Assembly (NCBI GenBank): GCA_902761265.1
Contig: CACWJV010000036.1
Location: 1 to 12,804 of the forward strand
Direction: 5' to 3'
Origin: Oscillospiraceae bacterium
GTDB lineage: Bacteria > Bacillota > Clostridia > Oscillospirales > Acutalibacteraceae
Length of the DNA: 12,804 bases
In this document: positions 6,174-12,606 of the stretch, piece by piece
How the letters are laid out: each line of letters opens with the position of its first letter
How positions within the stretch are numbered: position 1 is the stretch's first letter
The notes under the pieces: model-generated
Databases searched by the model: none
What the model was told of the DNA's origin: nothing
The model's input: the letters and a program-made list of their open reading frames with translations, nothing else
Position numbers and translations under genes: made by a program

Positions 6174-6740
6174 TTATAAAAGCTGCTGACGCAGTTTTTT
6201 CCTTGCGCGCTGCAGCGCGGCGTCGACCGCTTTGGCTGTCAGGCCGGTCGCATCCGCGATCTGCTGATAACTGCTGCCGTTTGCAAACTGCAAAAAAACG
6301 GTGCGTTCCCGTTCGCTCAGACTGGTTGCAACGATCGCTCTGATCTGCTGCACCTGCTGCTTGCTCAGCAGCGCGTCTTCGGCCGAAGAGACCGGCGGCG
6401 CGTCAAACTCGGCGTCGATCGGTACCAGCCGGGACGGCGGGATCTGTTTTTTGCCCTGTGCGGCGCGCAGCACGTTGCGCAGCCGGTTTTGCATACAGGC
6501 ATAAGCGTAGGTGGAAAAAGAGGCTTTTTCGTCCGGTGAAAAGGTATAGACGGCAGAGAGCAGCCCGATCATACTTTCGGCTGCCAGATCCTGCCCTTCC
6601 AAAAAGTCGTGATTGACACGCGACGCAAGGTGGCGCGCTGTCGGCAAAAAGCGATGACACAGCGTATTCCACGCCTTTTCGTCGTCCGCTTTGCAAAGCG
6701 CTGCGAGCGCCTCGTCTGAAAGGGAGAGATAATCCGCCAT
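6174..6740 (-). CDS. Sigma-70 family RNA polymerase sigma factor, SigH-like
   Basis: This 188-residue alternative sigma factor would direct RNA polymerase to a specific promoter set. It has region 2 (about 20-92) with GQDLAAESMIGLLSAVYTFSPDEKASFSTYAYACMQNRLRNVLR, a linker with IPPSRLVPIDAEF, and a region 4 helix-turn-helix (about 140-186) with LSERERTVFLQFANGSSYQQIADATGLTAKAVDAALQRARKKL. The pattern is nearest to the sporulation/competence sigma-H (Spo0H) branch rather than ECF factors, but it is somewhat shorter than B. subtilis SigH (218 aa). Whether it is the true SigH or a paralogue cannot be decided here. No anti-sigma gene is adjacent. It has AAAGGA 9 bases upstream of the ATG and a near-consensus sigma-A promoter. 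Confidence 0.88.
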   Translation of the reverse strand: MADYLSLSDEALAALCKADDEKAWNTLCHRFLPTARHLASRVNHDFLEGQDLAAESMIGLLSAVYTFSPDEKASFSTYAYACMQNRLRNVLRAAQGKKQIPPSRLVPIDAEFDAPPVSSAEDALLSKQQVQQIRAIVATSLSERERTVFLQFANGSSYQQIADATGLTAKAVDAALQRARKKLRQQLL

Positions 6741-6771
6741 TGAAATGTCCTTTCACACCAGTATATCATGT

Positions 6772-6800
6772 ATTTTAACCCTTCGTTATCTCTTTGTCAA
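6772..6800 (-). promoter_or_regulatory. Near-consensus sigma-A promoter for the SigH-like gene
   Basis: On the minus strand the perfect -35 TTGACA (6795-6800), a 17-bp spacer and -10 TAAAAT (6772-6777) stand 31 bases before the ATG at 6740. It starts just past the mnmA terminator. Confidence 0.85.
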
Positions 6801-6814
6801 TCTGCTTTTCAACC

Positions 6815-6859
6815 AAAAGAAACCCCCGCCTTTTGTTCAAAAAGACCGAAAAGGCGGGG
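6815..6859 (-). terminator. Rho-independent terminator after mnmA
   Basis: An 11-bp perfect stem, CCCCGCCTTTT (6824-6834) with AAAAGGCGGGG (6849-6859), has a 14-nt loop. Read on the minus strand it is followed by a T-rich stretch (6815-6822). It lies 50 bases after the mnmA stop and insulates the downstream sigma-factor promoter. Confidence 0.88.
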
Positions 6860-6908
6860 AAATTTTGTAAGAAAAAATAATATTTTGTCACTTTTTTACA
6901 AAGAAGAA

Positions 6909-7997
6909 TTATACGCTGTCAATCGTGCCGCCGCCGACCACCGTGTCGCCGTCGTACAGCACCACCGCCTGACCTTTGGCAATGGCGCGCTGCCCCTCGT
7001 CAAATACGAGCCGGAAATGGCTGTCGTCGGTTTGCTCCACCGTCGCCCACTGTTCGCTTTGCTTGTAGCGCACCTTCGCTTTGACGCGCATCGGGCGGTC
7101 GATCGACGCCACCGCGATCAGATTGATATCGCGTGCGGTCAGCGTTTTTGTAAACAGCTCCTCGTTCGGGCAAAGCACCACGCGGTTGGTTTCGAGATCT
7201 TTTTCACACACATACAGCGGCGCCGGCAGCGCCAGCCCCAGTCCGCGCCGCTGGCCCACGGTGTAGCGGATGATGCCGCGGTGGGTGCCGAGTACGGTGC
7301 CGTCCTTTGTCACAAACGCTCCGGCGGGAAACGTGCGGCCCAGATGCTTTTCAATAAAGCCGGCATAGTCGCCGTCCGGCACAAAGCAGATGTCCTGGCT
7401 TTCGTGCTTTTCGGCGTTGACAAAACCGAGCGACTGCGCCAATGCGCGCACCTCGCTTTTTCGCATCCCGCCCAGCGGCAGCAGCGTGTGGGAAAGCTGC
7501 TGCTGCGTCAGACAGTACAGCACATAGCTTTGATCCTTCGTTTCGTCTACGCCCTTTTGCAGCAGATAGCGCCCGCTGCTTTTGTCAAAGCTGACGCGTG
7601 CGTAATGCCCTGTGGCAACGTAATCGTATTCCAGTTCCATCGCGCGGCGCAACAGCTTGTCAAATTTCAGATGGCGGTTGCATTCGATGCATGGATTCGG
7701 CGTTTCGCCCCGCACATACGATTGCACGAACGGTTCGATGACCGACCGGCGAAAGTCTTCGGTAAAGTTGAACACATAAAACGGGATGCCGAGCTGATAG
7801 GCCACAGAGCGCGCGTCGGCGGCGTCGTCGAGCGAACAGCAGGTCTTGTCGCGCAAAAACGCGTCGTCGTTGTTGAAAAACCGGCAGTTCACGCCGGTTG
7901 GATCATAGCCCTGCTGCTGCAGCAGACAGGCGCAAACGGCGCTGTCCACGCCGCCGCTCATCCCGACGAGCACTCTGCCCTTTTGTTCCTGCGCCAT
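6909..7997 (-). CDS. mnmA: tRNA-specific 2-thiouridylase MnmA
   Basis: MnmA catalyses ATP-dependent 2-thiolation of uridine 34 in the tRNAs for Lys, Glu and Gln, taking sulfur from a persulfide relay. The 362-residue protein has the PP-loop SGGVDS (14-19), GHYARV (130-135), the catalytic cysteine in NPCIECNRHLKF (Cys103) and the second, persulfide-bearing cysteine in SQDICFVPDGDY (Cys204). TVGQRRGLG (246-254) and the C-terminal beta-barrel (about 285-360) are present. Length is normal. An extra cysteine pair (Cys53-Cys54) follows the first domain. AAAGGAT lies upstream of the ATG. It has its own promoter and terminator, so it is a single-gene unit. No cysteine desulfurase or IscU-like gene is adjacent. 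Confidence 0.97.
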   Translation of the reverse strand: MAQEQKGRVLVGMSGGVDSAVCACLLQQQGYDPTGVNCRFFNNDDAFLRDKTCCSLDDAADARSVAYQLGIPFYVFNFTEDFRRSVIEPFVQSYVRGETPNPCIECNRHLKFDKLLRRAMELEYDYVATGHYARVSFDKSSGRYLLQKGVDETKDQSYVLYCLTQQQLSHTLLPLGGMRKSEVRALAQSLGFVNAEKHESQDICFVPDGDYAGFIEKHLGRTFPAGAFVTKDGTVLGTHRGIIRYTVGQRRGLGLALPAPLYVCEKDLETNRVVLCPNEELFTKTLTARDINLIAVASIDRPMRVKAKVRYKQSEQWATVEQTDDSHFRLVFDEGQRAIAKGQAVVLYDGDTVVGGGTIDSV

Positions 7998-8028
7998 ACC
8001 GCGTCATCCTTTCCGAGTTGGTCGTTCT

Positions 8029-8057
8029 ATTGTATCATAACAAACGCGGAAAATCAA
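8029..8057 (-). promoter_or_regulatory. Sigma-A promoter for mnmA
   Basis: On the minus strand TTGATT (8052-8057), a 17-bp spacer and TACAAT (8029-8034) lie 31 bases before the mnmA ATG. The -35 is only 6 bp past the T run of the upstream gene's terminator. Confidence 0.8.
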
Positions 8058-8063
8058 CCGCGC

Positions 8064-8090
8064 AAAAAAAGAAAGCCGCAGTCACGCGGC
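8064..8090 (-). terminator. Terminator overlapping the CarD-family stop codon
   Basis: On the minus strand GCCGC (8086-8090) pairs with GCGGC (8075-8079), followed by a T-rich run (8064-8074, ten T in eleven). The gene's TGA stop (8082-8084) lies in the 6-nt loop. Confidence 0.8.
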
Positions 8091-8579
8091 GATATGTTCC
8101 ATAATATAGCGGATCGTGTCGGCCTCCTCGAGCCCGAGCGCAAAGGAAAACTCCTGATGAATCAGCGTCTGTGCTTCGCGCAGCAGCCGTTCATCGCTTT
8201 GGTGGAGCTTTTTGCCTTGCTTTTGCAGTTCTTCCTTATAGGTAAACAACTGCGCGATCATCCGGACGATGGCGGCGTGGTCGCCCGTGCGAAGCAGCGA
8301 AGAAAACAGGTCCCTTCGTTCGCGTTCGTCTGCGGGCCACTGCGGTTCCACCGCCGGCACGCGGGCGAGGATGGCGTCGATCTGAGAAGCGGAAAGCAGC
8401 CGCCGCAGCGCCACTTTGTCGCTGTCCACCGGCACAAACAGCCGGCTGTTCGCACCGTCATAGACCGGCTGCATCACATAATACAGCCGCAGCGCATCGC
8501 CGAATTTTTCCTTGCGGATATCGGTGATTTTGCACACACCGGCCGTCGGGTGCATCACAGTATCCCTAATCTGAAACAT
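8082..8579 (-). CDS. CarD/CdnL family transcriptional regulator
   Basis: Proteins of this family bind the RNA polymerase beta subunit through an N-terminal CarD_TRCF (RID) domain and adjust promoter opening. Here residues 1-60 match that domain: MFQIRDTVMHPTAGVCKITDI, LRLYYVMQPVYDG and SRLFVPVDSDKVALRRLLS. The rest (about 65-165) is the helical C-terminal part with RDLFSSLL, QLFTYKEELQKQGKKLHQSDERLLREAQTLIHQEFSFAL. The length of 165 aa is in the normal range. GGGGAG lies 7 bases upstream of the ATG. It probably has its own promoter after the MreB-like gene and ends in a terminator that overlaps its stop codon. Whether it acts like mycobacterial CarD (activator of rRNA genes) is not known. Confidence 0.9.
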   Translation of the reverse strand: MFQIRDTVMHPTAGVCKITDIRKEKFGDALRLYYVMQPVYDGANSRLFVPVDSDKVALRRLLSASQIDAILARVPAVEPQWPADERERRDLFSSLLRTGDHAAIVRMIAQLFTYKEELQKQGKKLHQSDERLLREAQTLIHQEFSFALGLEEADTIRYIMEHIAA

Positions 8580-8615
8580 GATTTGGTCTCCCCTTCGCTT
8601 TGACTTTACCCTGTT

Positions 8616-8645
8616 ATTTTACCACAAAATCAGGCGCAAAAGCAA
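8616..8645 (-). promoter_or_regulatory. Possible promoter for the CarD-family gene
   Basis: On the minus strand TTGCTT (8640-8645), an 18-bp spacer and TAAAAT (8616-8621) lie 36 bases before the ATG at 8579. The -35 is a moderate match. No terminator is visible after the upstream MreB-like gene, so read-through is also likely. Confidence 0.55.
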
Positions 8646-8671
8646 AGGACATTTTCACCAAAAATCGCGCT

Positions 8672-9697
8672 TTATTCCAAACCGCGCTCGCGCACACGGA
8701 ACTGCAGTCCGTGGTCTTCGAGCTGTTTCATCTGCCGCAGCGCATAACCCGCGCCCTTGGCGGCGCAGTGTTCGCCGTCCGGAGCGACCGTGACGGGCAG
8801 GCGCAGCTTTTCGTGCAGCACTGTATCGAGGCCGTAAAGCTTGGACGAGCCGCCGCAAAGGGTCAGACCGCTGCCGCAGATATCGGCAAACAGTTCGGGC
8901 GGCACTTCTTCAAGCACAGAAAGCACGGCGTCGGCGATTTTTTCAGCGTCCTCACCCAGCGCTTCGCAAATCTGCGTGCTGGTCACGGCGCACTGCAGCG
9001 GCATTTGCCGCAGCGTGTCCTTGCCGTTGGCGGCCGCTTCAAACTCCTCTTCGCGCAACGTGACGCAGCCGATCTGATGCTTCAGGCGTTTTGCCGTTGG
9101 CAGTCCGATCTCCACGCCGGCGGTGCGTCTGAGATAGCGCACGATATCGTTGTCAAAATCGTCGCCCGCAAGCGGCAGGCTTTTGCAATAGGCCACGGTG
9201 CCCATCGTCATCACGGCAATATCCGTCGTGCCGGCGCCGATATCGACCACCAGCACCCCGCGGGGTTCCTCGATGGAAACGCCTGCCCCGAACGCGGCGG
9301 CCACCGGTCCCGGCAGCAGCGACACACGCGCCGCACCGCAGGCGATGGCGGCGTCTAAAATGGTGCGCTGTTGGAGCTTTGTCAAATCGCTCGGCACGCT
9401 GATGATGAGGTTTGGCCGCAGCACGGCGTTTTTGCACACGCGGTCGAGCACCCGGCGCAAAATTTCGCACTGGATGGAAAAATCGGAGATCACGCCCGAT
9501 TGCATCGGCCGGCACAGCCGCAGACTCGACGGTGTGCGGTCGGTCATGGCCATCGCCTCGTTGCCCACGGCAACCACGTCGCCGGAAAACGCATCAAAGC
9601 TGATGGCGTTCGCTTCGTGCAGCACAATCCCTTTTCCCGCCGCATAGGCGGTGATACACGACGACCCGAGGTCGATCCCGATCTGCAGTCCCGGCAT
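8672..9697 (-). CDS. MreB/Mbl-like actin homologue, divergent
   Basis: A 341-residue bacterial actin of the MreB family, whose members form membrane-bound filaments that guide cell-wall synthesis. The nucleotide-binding fold is present: phosphate-1 IGIDLGSS (6-13), phosphate-2 VVDIGAGTTDIAV (150-162), the connect segment PSDLTKLQQRTILDAAIACGA (102-122) and the adenosine motif LTLCGGSSKLYGLD (278-291). PPELFADI (267-274) is also typical. The region equivalent to LEEEPxxAAIGAG of B. subtilis MreB reads LLPGPVAAAFGAG (128-140). The catalytic glutamate before the proline is therefore replaced by Gly130, and phosphate-1 has SSC instead of TAN. ATP hydrolysis may be slow or absent. AAAGGAG lies 9 bases before the ATG. 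It follows recD2 by 34 bases but has its own strong promoter. It may be an accessory paralogue; no mreC or mreD is adjacent. Confidence 0.87.
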   Translation of the reverse strand: MPGLQIGIDLGSSCITAYAAGKGIVLHEANAISFDAFSGDVVAVGNEAMAMTDRTPSSLRLCRPMQSGVISDFSIQCEILRRVLDRVCKNAVLRPNLIISVPSDLTKLQQRTILDAAIACGAARVSLLPGPVAAAFGAGVSIEEPRGVLVVDIGAGTTDIAVMTMGTVAYCKSLPLAGDDFDNDIVRYLRRTAGVEIGLPTAKRLKHQIGCVTLREEEFEAAANGKDTLRQMPLQCAVTSTQICEALGEDAEKIADAVLSVLEEVPPELFADICGSGLTLCGGSSKLYGLDTVLHEKLRLPVTVAPDGEHCAAKGAGYALRQMKQLEDHGLQFRVRERGLE

Positions 9698-9728
9698 GGC
9701 GTTTCGCTCCTTTCTTTACGTTTCCTTT

Positions 9729-9757
9729 ATTTTACAGACTCGGCTTCGGTTTGTCAA
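9729..9757 (-). promoter_or_regulatory. Consensus promoter for the MreB-like gene, overlapping the recD2 stop codon
   Basis: On the minus strand a perfect -35 TTGACA (9752-9757), a 17-bp spacer and -10 TAAAAT (9729-9734) are present. The first three bases of the -10 are the recD2 stop codon TAA (9732-9734), and the -35 lies in the last codons of recD2. The ATG of the MreB-like gene is 31 bases downstream. Confidence 0.82.
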
Positions 9758-11966
9758 GCATACCTGCCGGTTCCTTCTTCGTCAGAAAATGGCGCAGCGC
9801 GGAATAGCGGCGCGTTTTTTTGTCGTTGTCCACCATCTGCTCGATCAGCGCGCGGGAGCCGACCAGAATCATCCGCGTCTTTGCCCGCGTCACAGCGGTA
9901 TACAGTAAATTGCGGTAGCAAAGCTGCGGCACCACGCCGACCGCCGGCATCAGCACCGCTTCGAATTCGCAGCCCTGGCTTTTGTGAACCGTTACGGCAT
10001 AGGCGTGTTCGAGCTCCTTGACATTTTCAAACGGATAGAGCGCCGTTTTGTCGTCGAAACGAACTTTCACCAGATTCGCCGTCGGGTTCACCACAAGGAT
10101 GGTCCCGATGTCGCCGTTGAAAACGCCTTCGCCGCTCTGGCCGTCTTTGACCCAAAGGATGTCATAGTTGTTTTTGGTCTGCATCACCTTGTCGCCCACG
10201 CGGAACACACGGCCGGCGGAGAGCACCTCGTCCTTGTCGGGCGACGGCGGATTCAAAAGCTGCTGCAGCGCCCGGTTGAGACTGACCGTGCCGCACTCGC
10301 CCTTGCGCGACGGGCAGATAATCTGCAGATCCTCGAGCGGATCGTAGCCGTAGGCCTTCGGCAGCCGGTTGGTATAGAGGTCCACCAGCGTCGACGCCGC
10401 GCTGTAGACGTTTTCGCGCTGCAAAAAGAAGAAGTCCCTGTCCTTCGCGTCCAGCACGGGGTATTCGCCGCCCACAATCCGGTGGGCGTTGGTGACGATC
10501 AGGCTTTCCATCGCCTGACGGAAGACCTGTGTGAGCGCGACCACAGGCAACAGATGCGATTCGATGATGTCGTGCAAAACATTGCCCGCACCCACAGGCG
10601 GAAGCTGGTCGGCGTCGCCGACCATAATCAGCCGGCACCCGAGCGGCAGCGCGTCCAGCAGTCCCCAAAAAAGCTGCACGTCCACCATGGACAGTTCATC
10701 CACGATCACAGCGTCCGCCTCGAGCGGATGCTCGGCGTTGCGCGCAAAGGATTGGCGGTCGTTTTCGCCGAACTGGACCTCCAGCAGCCGGTGGAGCGTT
10801 TTCGCTTCGCGGCCGGTCACTTCGCTCATCCGTTTGGCGGCGCGGCCGGTCGGCGCGGCCAAAAGCACGCGCAGCTTGCGTTTTTCATACAGCGCTAAAA
10901 TCCCGTTGAGCGTGGTGGTTTTGCCGGTACCCGGGCCGCCGGTAAGCACCAACAGGCCCTGCTTGACCGCCGTAAGGATCGCTTCGCGCTGCTTTTCTTC
11001 AAACTCGATCCCCTGCTGCCGCTCGATCTCGTCCAGATCGCTTTCGACCGGCCTTCCCTTTTGCGGCGGAAAGCGCAGCATCACCTTGATGCGGTCGGCG
11101 ATGTTTTTTTCGGCAAGGTACATATAGGGCAGAAAGAGAAACGCGCGCTCGTCGATCGTTTCCTCCACAAGCTCCTTGTCTTCGATCAGATCGTCGATGA
11201 TCTGCTGCACCGATTGTTCGTCCATCCCGAGCAGCTCGGCAGCCGGCGCAGGGATTTTTTCGCGCGGCAGACAGGTGTGCCCGTTTTGCAGATTGTGGCT
11301 GATGATATGGATCACACCGGCGCGGGCGCGGTACACGGGGTTGACGGCGGCGGTCATCTGCTGCGCGATCTCGTCGGCTCGGTTAAAACTGATGCCGATG
11401 CGCGCGGTACAAAGACAGTAGGGGTTTTCCGTCACCCGTTCCACGCTGTTCGGGCCAAACGCTTTGTAGGTGCTCAGACACTCCGCCGGGGTCATGCCGT
11501 ATTTTTCGAGATAAATCATAATCTCGCGCACGGCAAACTGCTTGCGGAACGCTTTGCCGATCTCGTCCGCCTTTTCGGCGGAGATACCGCGGATCTCCGA
11601 CAGCCGGGCGGGCTGGGTTTCCATAATCTCAAACGTCTTGTCGCCGAAGCGGTCAACGATCTTTTGCGCCGTGGCGGGGCCGATGCCTTTGATGGTGCCG
11701 CCGGAAAGATAGCGCAGCATATCGGCGGCGTTTTTCGGCAGCTTCCGTTCAAACGATTCCACCTTGAACTGGCTGCCGAAGGTCGGATGGTTGACCCAGC
11801 CGCCGCGCAGCACAAGCTGTTCGCCGGGTTCCACAACGGAAAGCAGCCCGACCGCTGTGATGAGTTTCCCCTCCCAGCTCACGTCGAGCACACTGTAGCC
11901 GTTTTCCGGGTTGCGGTAGATAATCCCCTCCACAACGCCGTTGATGATGGTTCCTGTTTCTTCCAT
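9732..11966 (-). CDS. recD2: ATP-dependent RecD2-type DNA helicase
   Basis: RecD2 is a 5'-3' superfamily 1B helicase found in bacteria without a RecBCD partner and linked to DNA repair and replication-fork handling. The 744-residue protein has an N-terminal OB-like region (about 1-75) and helix-hairpin-helix segments (GTIKGIGPATAQKIVDRFG, 90-108, and IRGISAEKADEIG, 125-137). Helicase motifs follow: Walker A GGPGTGKT (343-350), Ia LLAAPTGRAAKRM (368-380), Walker B VDELSM (422-427), III GDADQLPPVG (450-459), IV region TQVFRQA (479-485), V AYAVTVHKSQG (655-665) and VI YTAVTRAK (689-696). Length is as expected and all motifs are intact. GAGG lies 9 bases upstream of the ATG. It starts a minus-strand unit that may continue into the MreB-like gene. 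Its promoter lies inside the tape-measure-like fragment upstream. Confidence 0.96.
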   Translation of the reverse strand: MEETGTIINGVVEGIIYRNPENGYSVLDVSWEGKLITAVGLLSVVEPGEQLVLRGGWVNHPTFGSQFKVESFERKLPKNAADMLRYLSGGTIKGIGPATAQKIVDRFGDKTFEIMETQPARLSEIRGISAEKADEIGKAFRKQFAVREIMIYLEKYGMTPAECLSTYKAFGPNSVERVTENPYCLCTARIGISFNRADEIAQQMTAAVNPVYRARAGVIHIISHNLQNGHTCLPREKIPAPAAELLGMDEQSVQQIIDDLIEDKELVEETIDERAFLFLPYMYLAEKNIADRIKVMLRFPPQKGRPVESDLDEIERQQGIEFEEKQREAILTAVKQGLLVLTGGPGTGKTTTLNGILALYEKRKLRVLLAAPTGRAAKRMSEVTGREAKTLHRLLEVQFGENDRQSFARNAEHPLEADAVIVDELSMVDVQLFWGLLDALPLGCRLIMVGDADQLPPVGAGNVLHDIIESHLLPVVALTQVFRQAMESLIVTNAHRIVGGEYPVLDAKDRDFFFLQRENVYSAASTLVDLYTNRLPKAYGYDPLEDLQIICPSRKGECGTVSLNRALQQLLNPPSPDKDEVLSAGRVFRVGDKVMQTKNNYDILWVKDGQSGEGVFNGDIGTILVVNPTANLVKVRFDDKTALYPFENVKELEHAYAVTVHKSQGCEFEAVLMPAVGVVPQLCYRNLLYTAVTRAKTRMILVGSRALIEQMVDNDKKTRRYSALRHFLTKKEPAGMLDKPKPSL

Positions 11967-11989
11967 AGTCCGCCTCGGTCTTTGATCAT

Positions 11990-12211
11990 TCAGATGGTAT
12001 TATACTCCTTTTTCGCACCGGATGCAACCAGCGCAATGCCTACCGTTACAATCGCCTTAGCCAGGGCCGCAATGATCCGCGGCACCGCTTTCACCAGCAC
12101 CGGGATGCACTTGATCAAGCCAACAACCAGAGCTGCAATAATGGCTGCTCCCGCCTGTACGATCTTTCCTGTGTTTGCTGTTAGCGCGGACAGGATTGAA
12201 GTAAGACGGGT
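11990..12211 (-). pseudogene. Fragment resembling a phage tail tape-measure protein
   Basis: The minus-strand frame ending at 11990 encodes about 70 residues of alternating hydrophobic and amphipathic segments: LTSILSALTANTGKIVQAG, AAIIAALVVGLIKCIPVL, VKAVPRIIAALAKAIV, TVGIALVASGAKKEYNTI. The repeated GLIKxIPxLVKAVPxIIAAL pattern is typical of the C-terminal helical region of Siphoviridae-type tail tape-measure proteins, which run to many hundreds of residues. There is no start codon with a ribosome site at the beginning of the similar part, and upstream the frame passes through the antisense-like third frame of another gene. Codons are less GC-rich in the third position than in neighbouring genes (for example aca, gga, gta, att). 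I read this as a relic of a phage insertion. A small hydrophobic protein cannot be fully excluded. Confidence 0.5.
11999..12027 (-). promoter_or_regulatory. Sigma-A promoter for recD2
   Basis: On the minus strand TTGCAT (12022-12027), a 17-bp spacer and perfect TATAAT (11999-12004) lie 32 bases before the recD2 ATG. The promoter sits within the last codons of the tape-measure-like open frame. Confidence 0.78.
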
Positions 12212-12213
12212 TC

Positions 12214-12387
12214 TTACAAAGTCCGGACCCGCAGCGGCAAAAGCGGATCGCCTTCCCGGCCAACGACAACGCTCACCCCGAGCCCGCACCGCCGCACGGC
12301 AAGCGAATGGAGCAGCGACCGGCACAGCGCAGACAGCAAAAACAGCCCGCATGTCAGCGACACGGTCAGCAGCAACGGTTTCAGCAT
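12214..12387 (-). CDS. Small single-pass membrane protein, possibly truncated
   Basis: A 57-residue frame, MLKPLLLTVSLTCGLFLLSA at the start, with one hydrophobic segment (about 4-29), then RR and a short, partly hydrophobic tail with GREGDPLLPLRVRTL. I do not recognise it with certainty. A well-placed ribosome site (GAGGTGA, 5 bases from the ATG) argues that it is translated. The tail breaks off directly before the tape-measure-like fragment in another frame, so the original gene may have been longer and cut by the same event. The tail vaguely recalls a class of clostridial small membrane proteins with a G-x-G-D-x-x-L-x-x-x-V-R-x-L pattern, but this is from memory and weak. The longer frame starting at 12696 runs through repeats and is not supported. 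Confidence 0.5.
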   Translation of the reverse strand: MLKPLLLTVSLTCGLFLLSALCRSLLHSLAVRRCGLGVSVVVGREGDPLLPLRVRTL

Positions 12388-12392
12388 GATTC

Positions 12393-12399
12393 TCACCTC
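12393..12399 (-). promoter_or_regulatory. Ribosome binding site that sets the start of the small membrane gene
   Basis: GAGGTGA on the minus strand lies 5 bases before the ATG at 12387. It picks this internal ATG over the upstream starts in the repeat region. Confidence 0.65.
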
Positions 12400-12401
12400 A
12401 G

Positions 12402-12414
12402 AGCATACTATGCT
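12402..12414. promoter_or_regulatory. Perfect 13-bp palindrome upstream of the small membrane gene
   Basis: AGCATA-C-TATGCT is a perfect 6-bp inverted repeat with a 1-bp centre, 15 bases before the start codon. It could be an operator or part of a -10 region. Nothing in the sequence names a regulator. Confidence 0.35.
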
Positions 12415-12421
12415 GAATGTC

Positions 12422-12509
12422 GGGAATGGGGAACAAGGGGCAAGGGCCGAGGGGCAAGGGCCGAGGGATGCGTGCACAGTGCATAGTGCATAGTGCATAG
12501 TGCATAGTG
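12422..12509 (-). repeat. Two heptanucleotide repeat arrays in continuous phase
   Basis: On the plus strand units of 7 bp run without a break from 12422: GGGAATG, GGGAACA, AGGGGCA, AGGGCCG, AGGGGCA, AGGGCCG, AGGGATG, then CGTGCAC, AGTGCAT (12478), and AGTGCAT at 12485, 12492 and 12499, with a partial unit at 12506. The switch of motif at 12470/12471 keeps the 7-bp phase. Read on the minus strand the order is GTGCAC-type then CCCT-type units, the same as in the array at 1847-1911. It is non-coding. Confidence 0.85.
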
Positions 12510-12606
12510 ACGCGCCGGACGTTGTGCGCCGTGGGATGCATTGCGCCGCGCAGAGAAGAATCGGTAGGAGCGGCCAAATAAAATGCGCCGTAGGCGCCAC
12601 CACAGT

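Noticed and set aside
6090..6180. FMN-type or other known riboswitch in the zinc-ribbon leader
   Set aside because: Only a short stretch (ggtgcaatccc, ggcg) recalls the RFN element; the other conserved arms are absent, and the downstream gene is not a riboflavin gene.
6768..8603. 611-codon open frame on the plus strand across mnmA and the CarD-family gene
   Set aside because: It is antisense to two clear genes and crosses their terminators and promoters; its composition (Arg, His, Ala) is typical of a shadow frame.
8646..8672. Terminator after the MreB-like gene
   Set aside because: T-rich stretches are present but no stable hairpin precedes them.
11061..12389. 442-codon open frame on the plus strand opposite the recD2 5' part
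   Set aside because: Antisense to the RecD2 helicase domain, with no ribosome site or recognisable domain.
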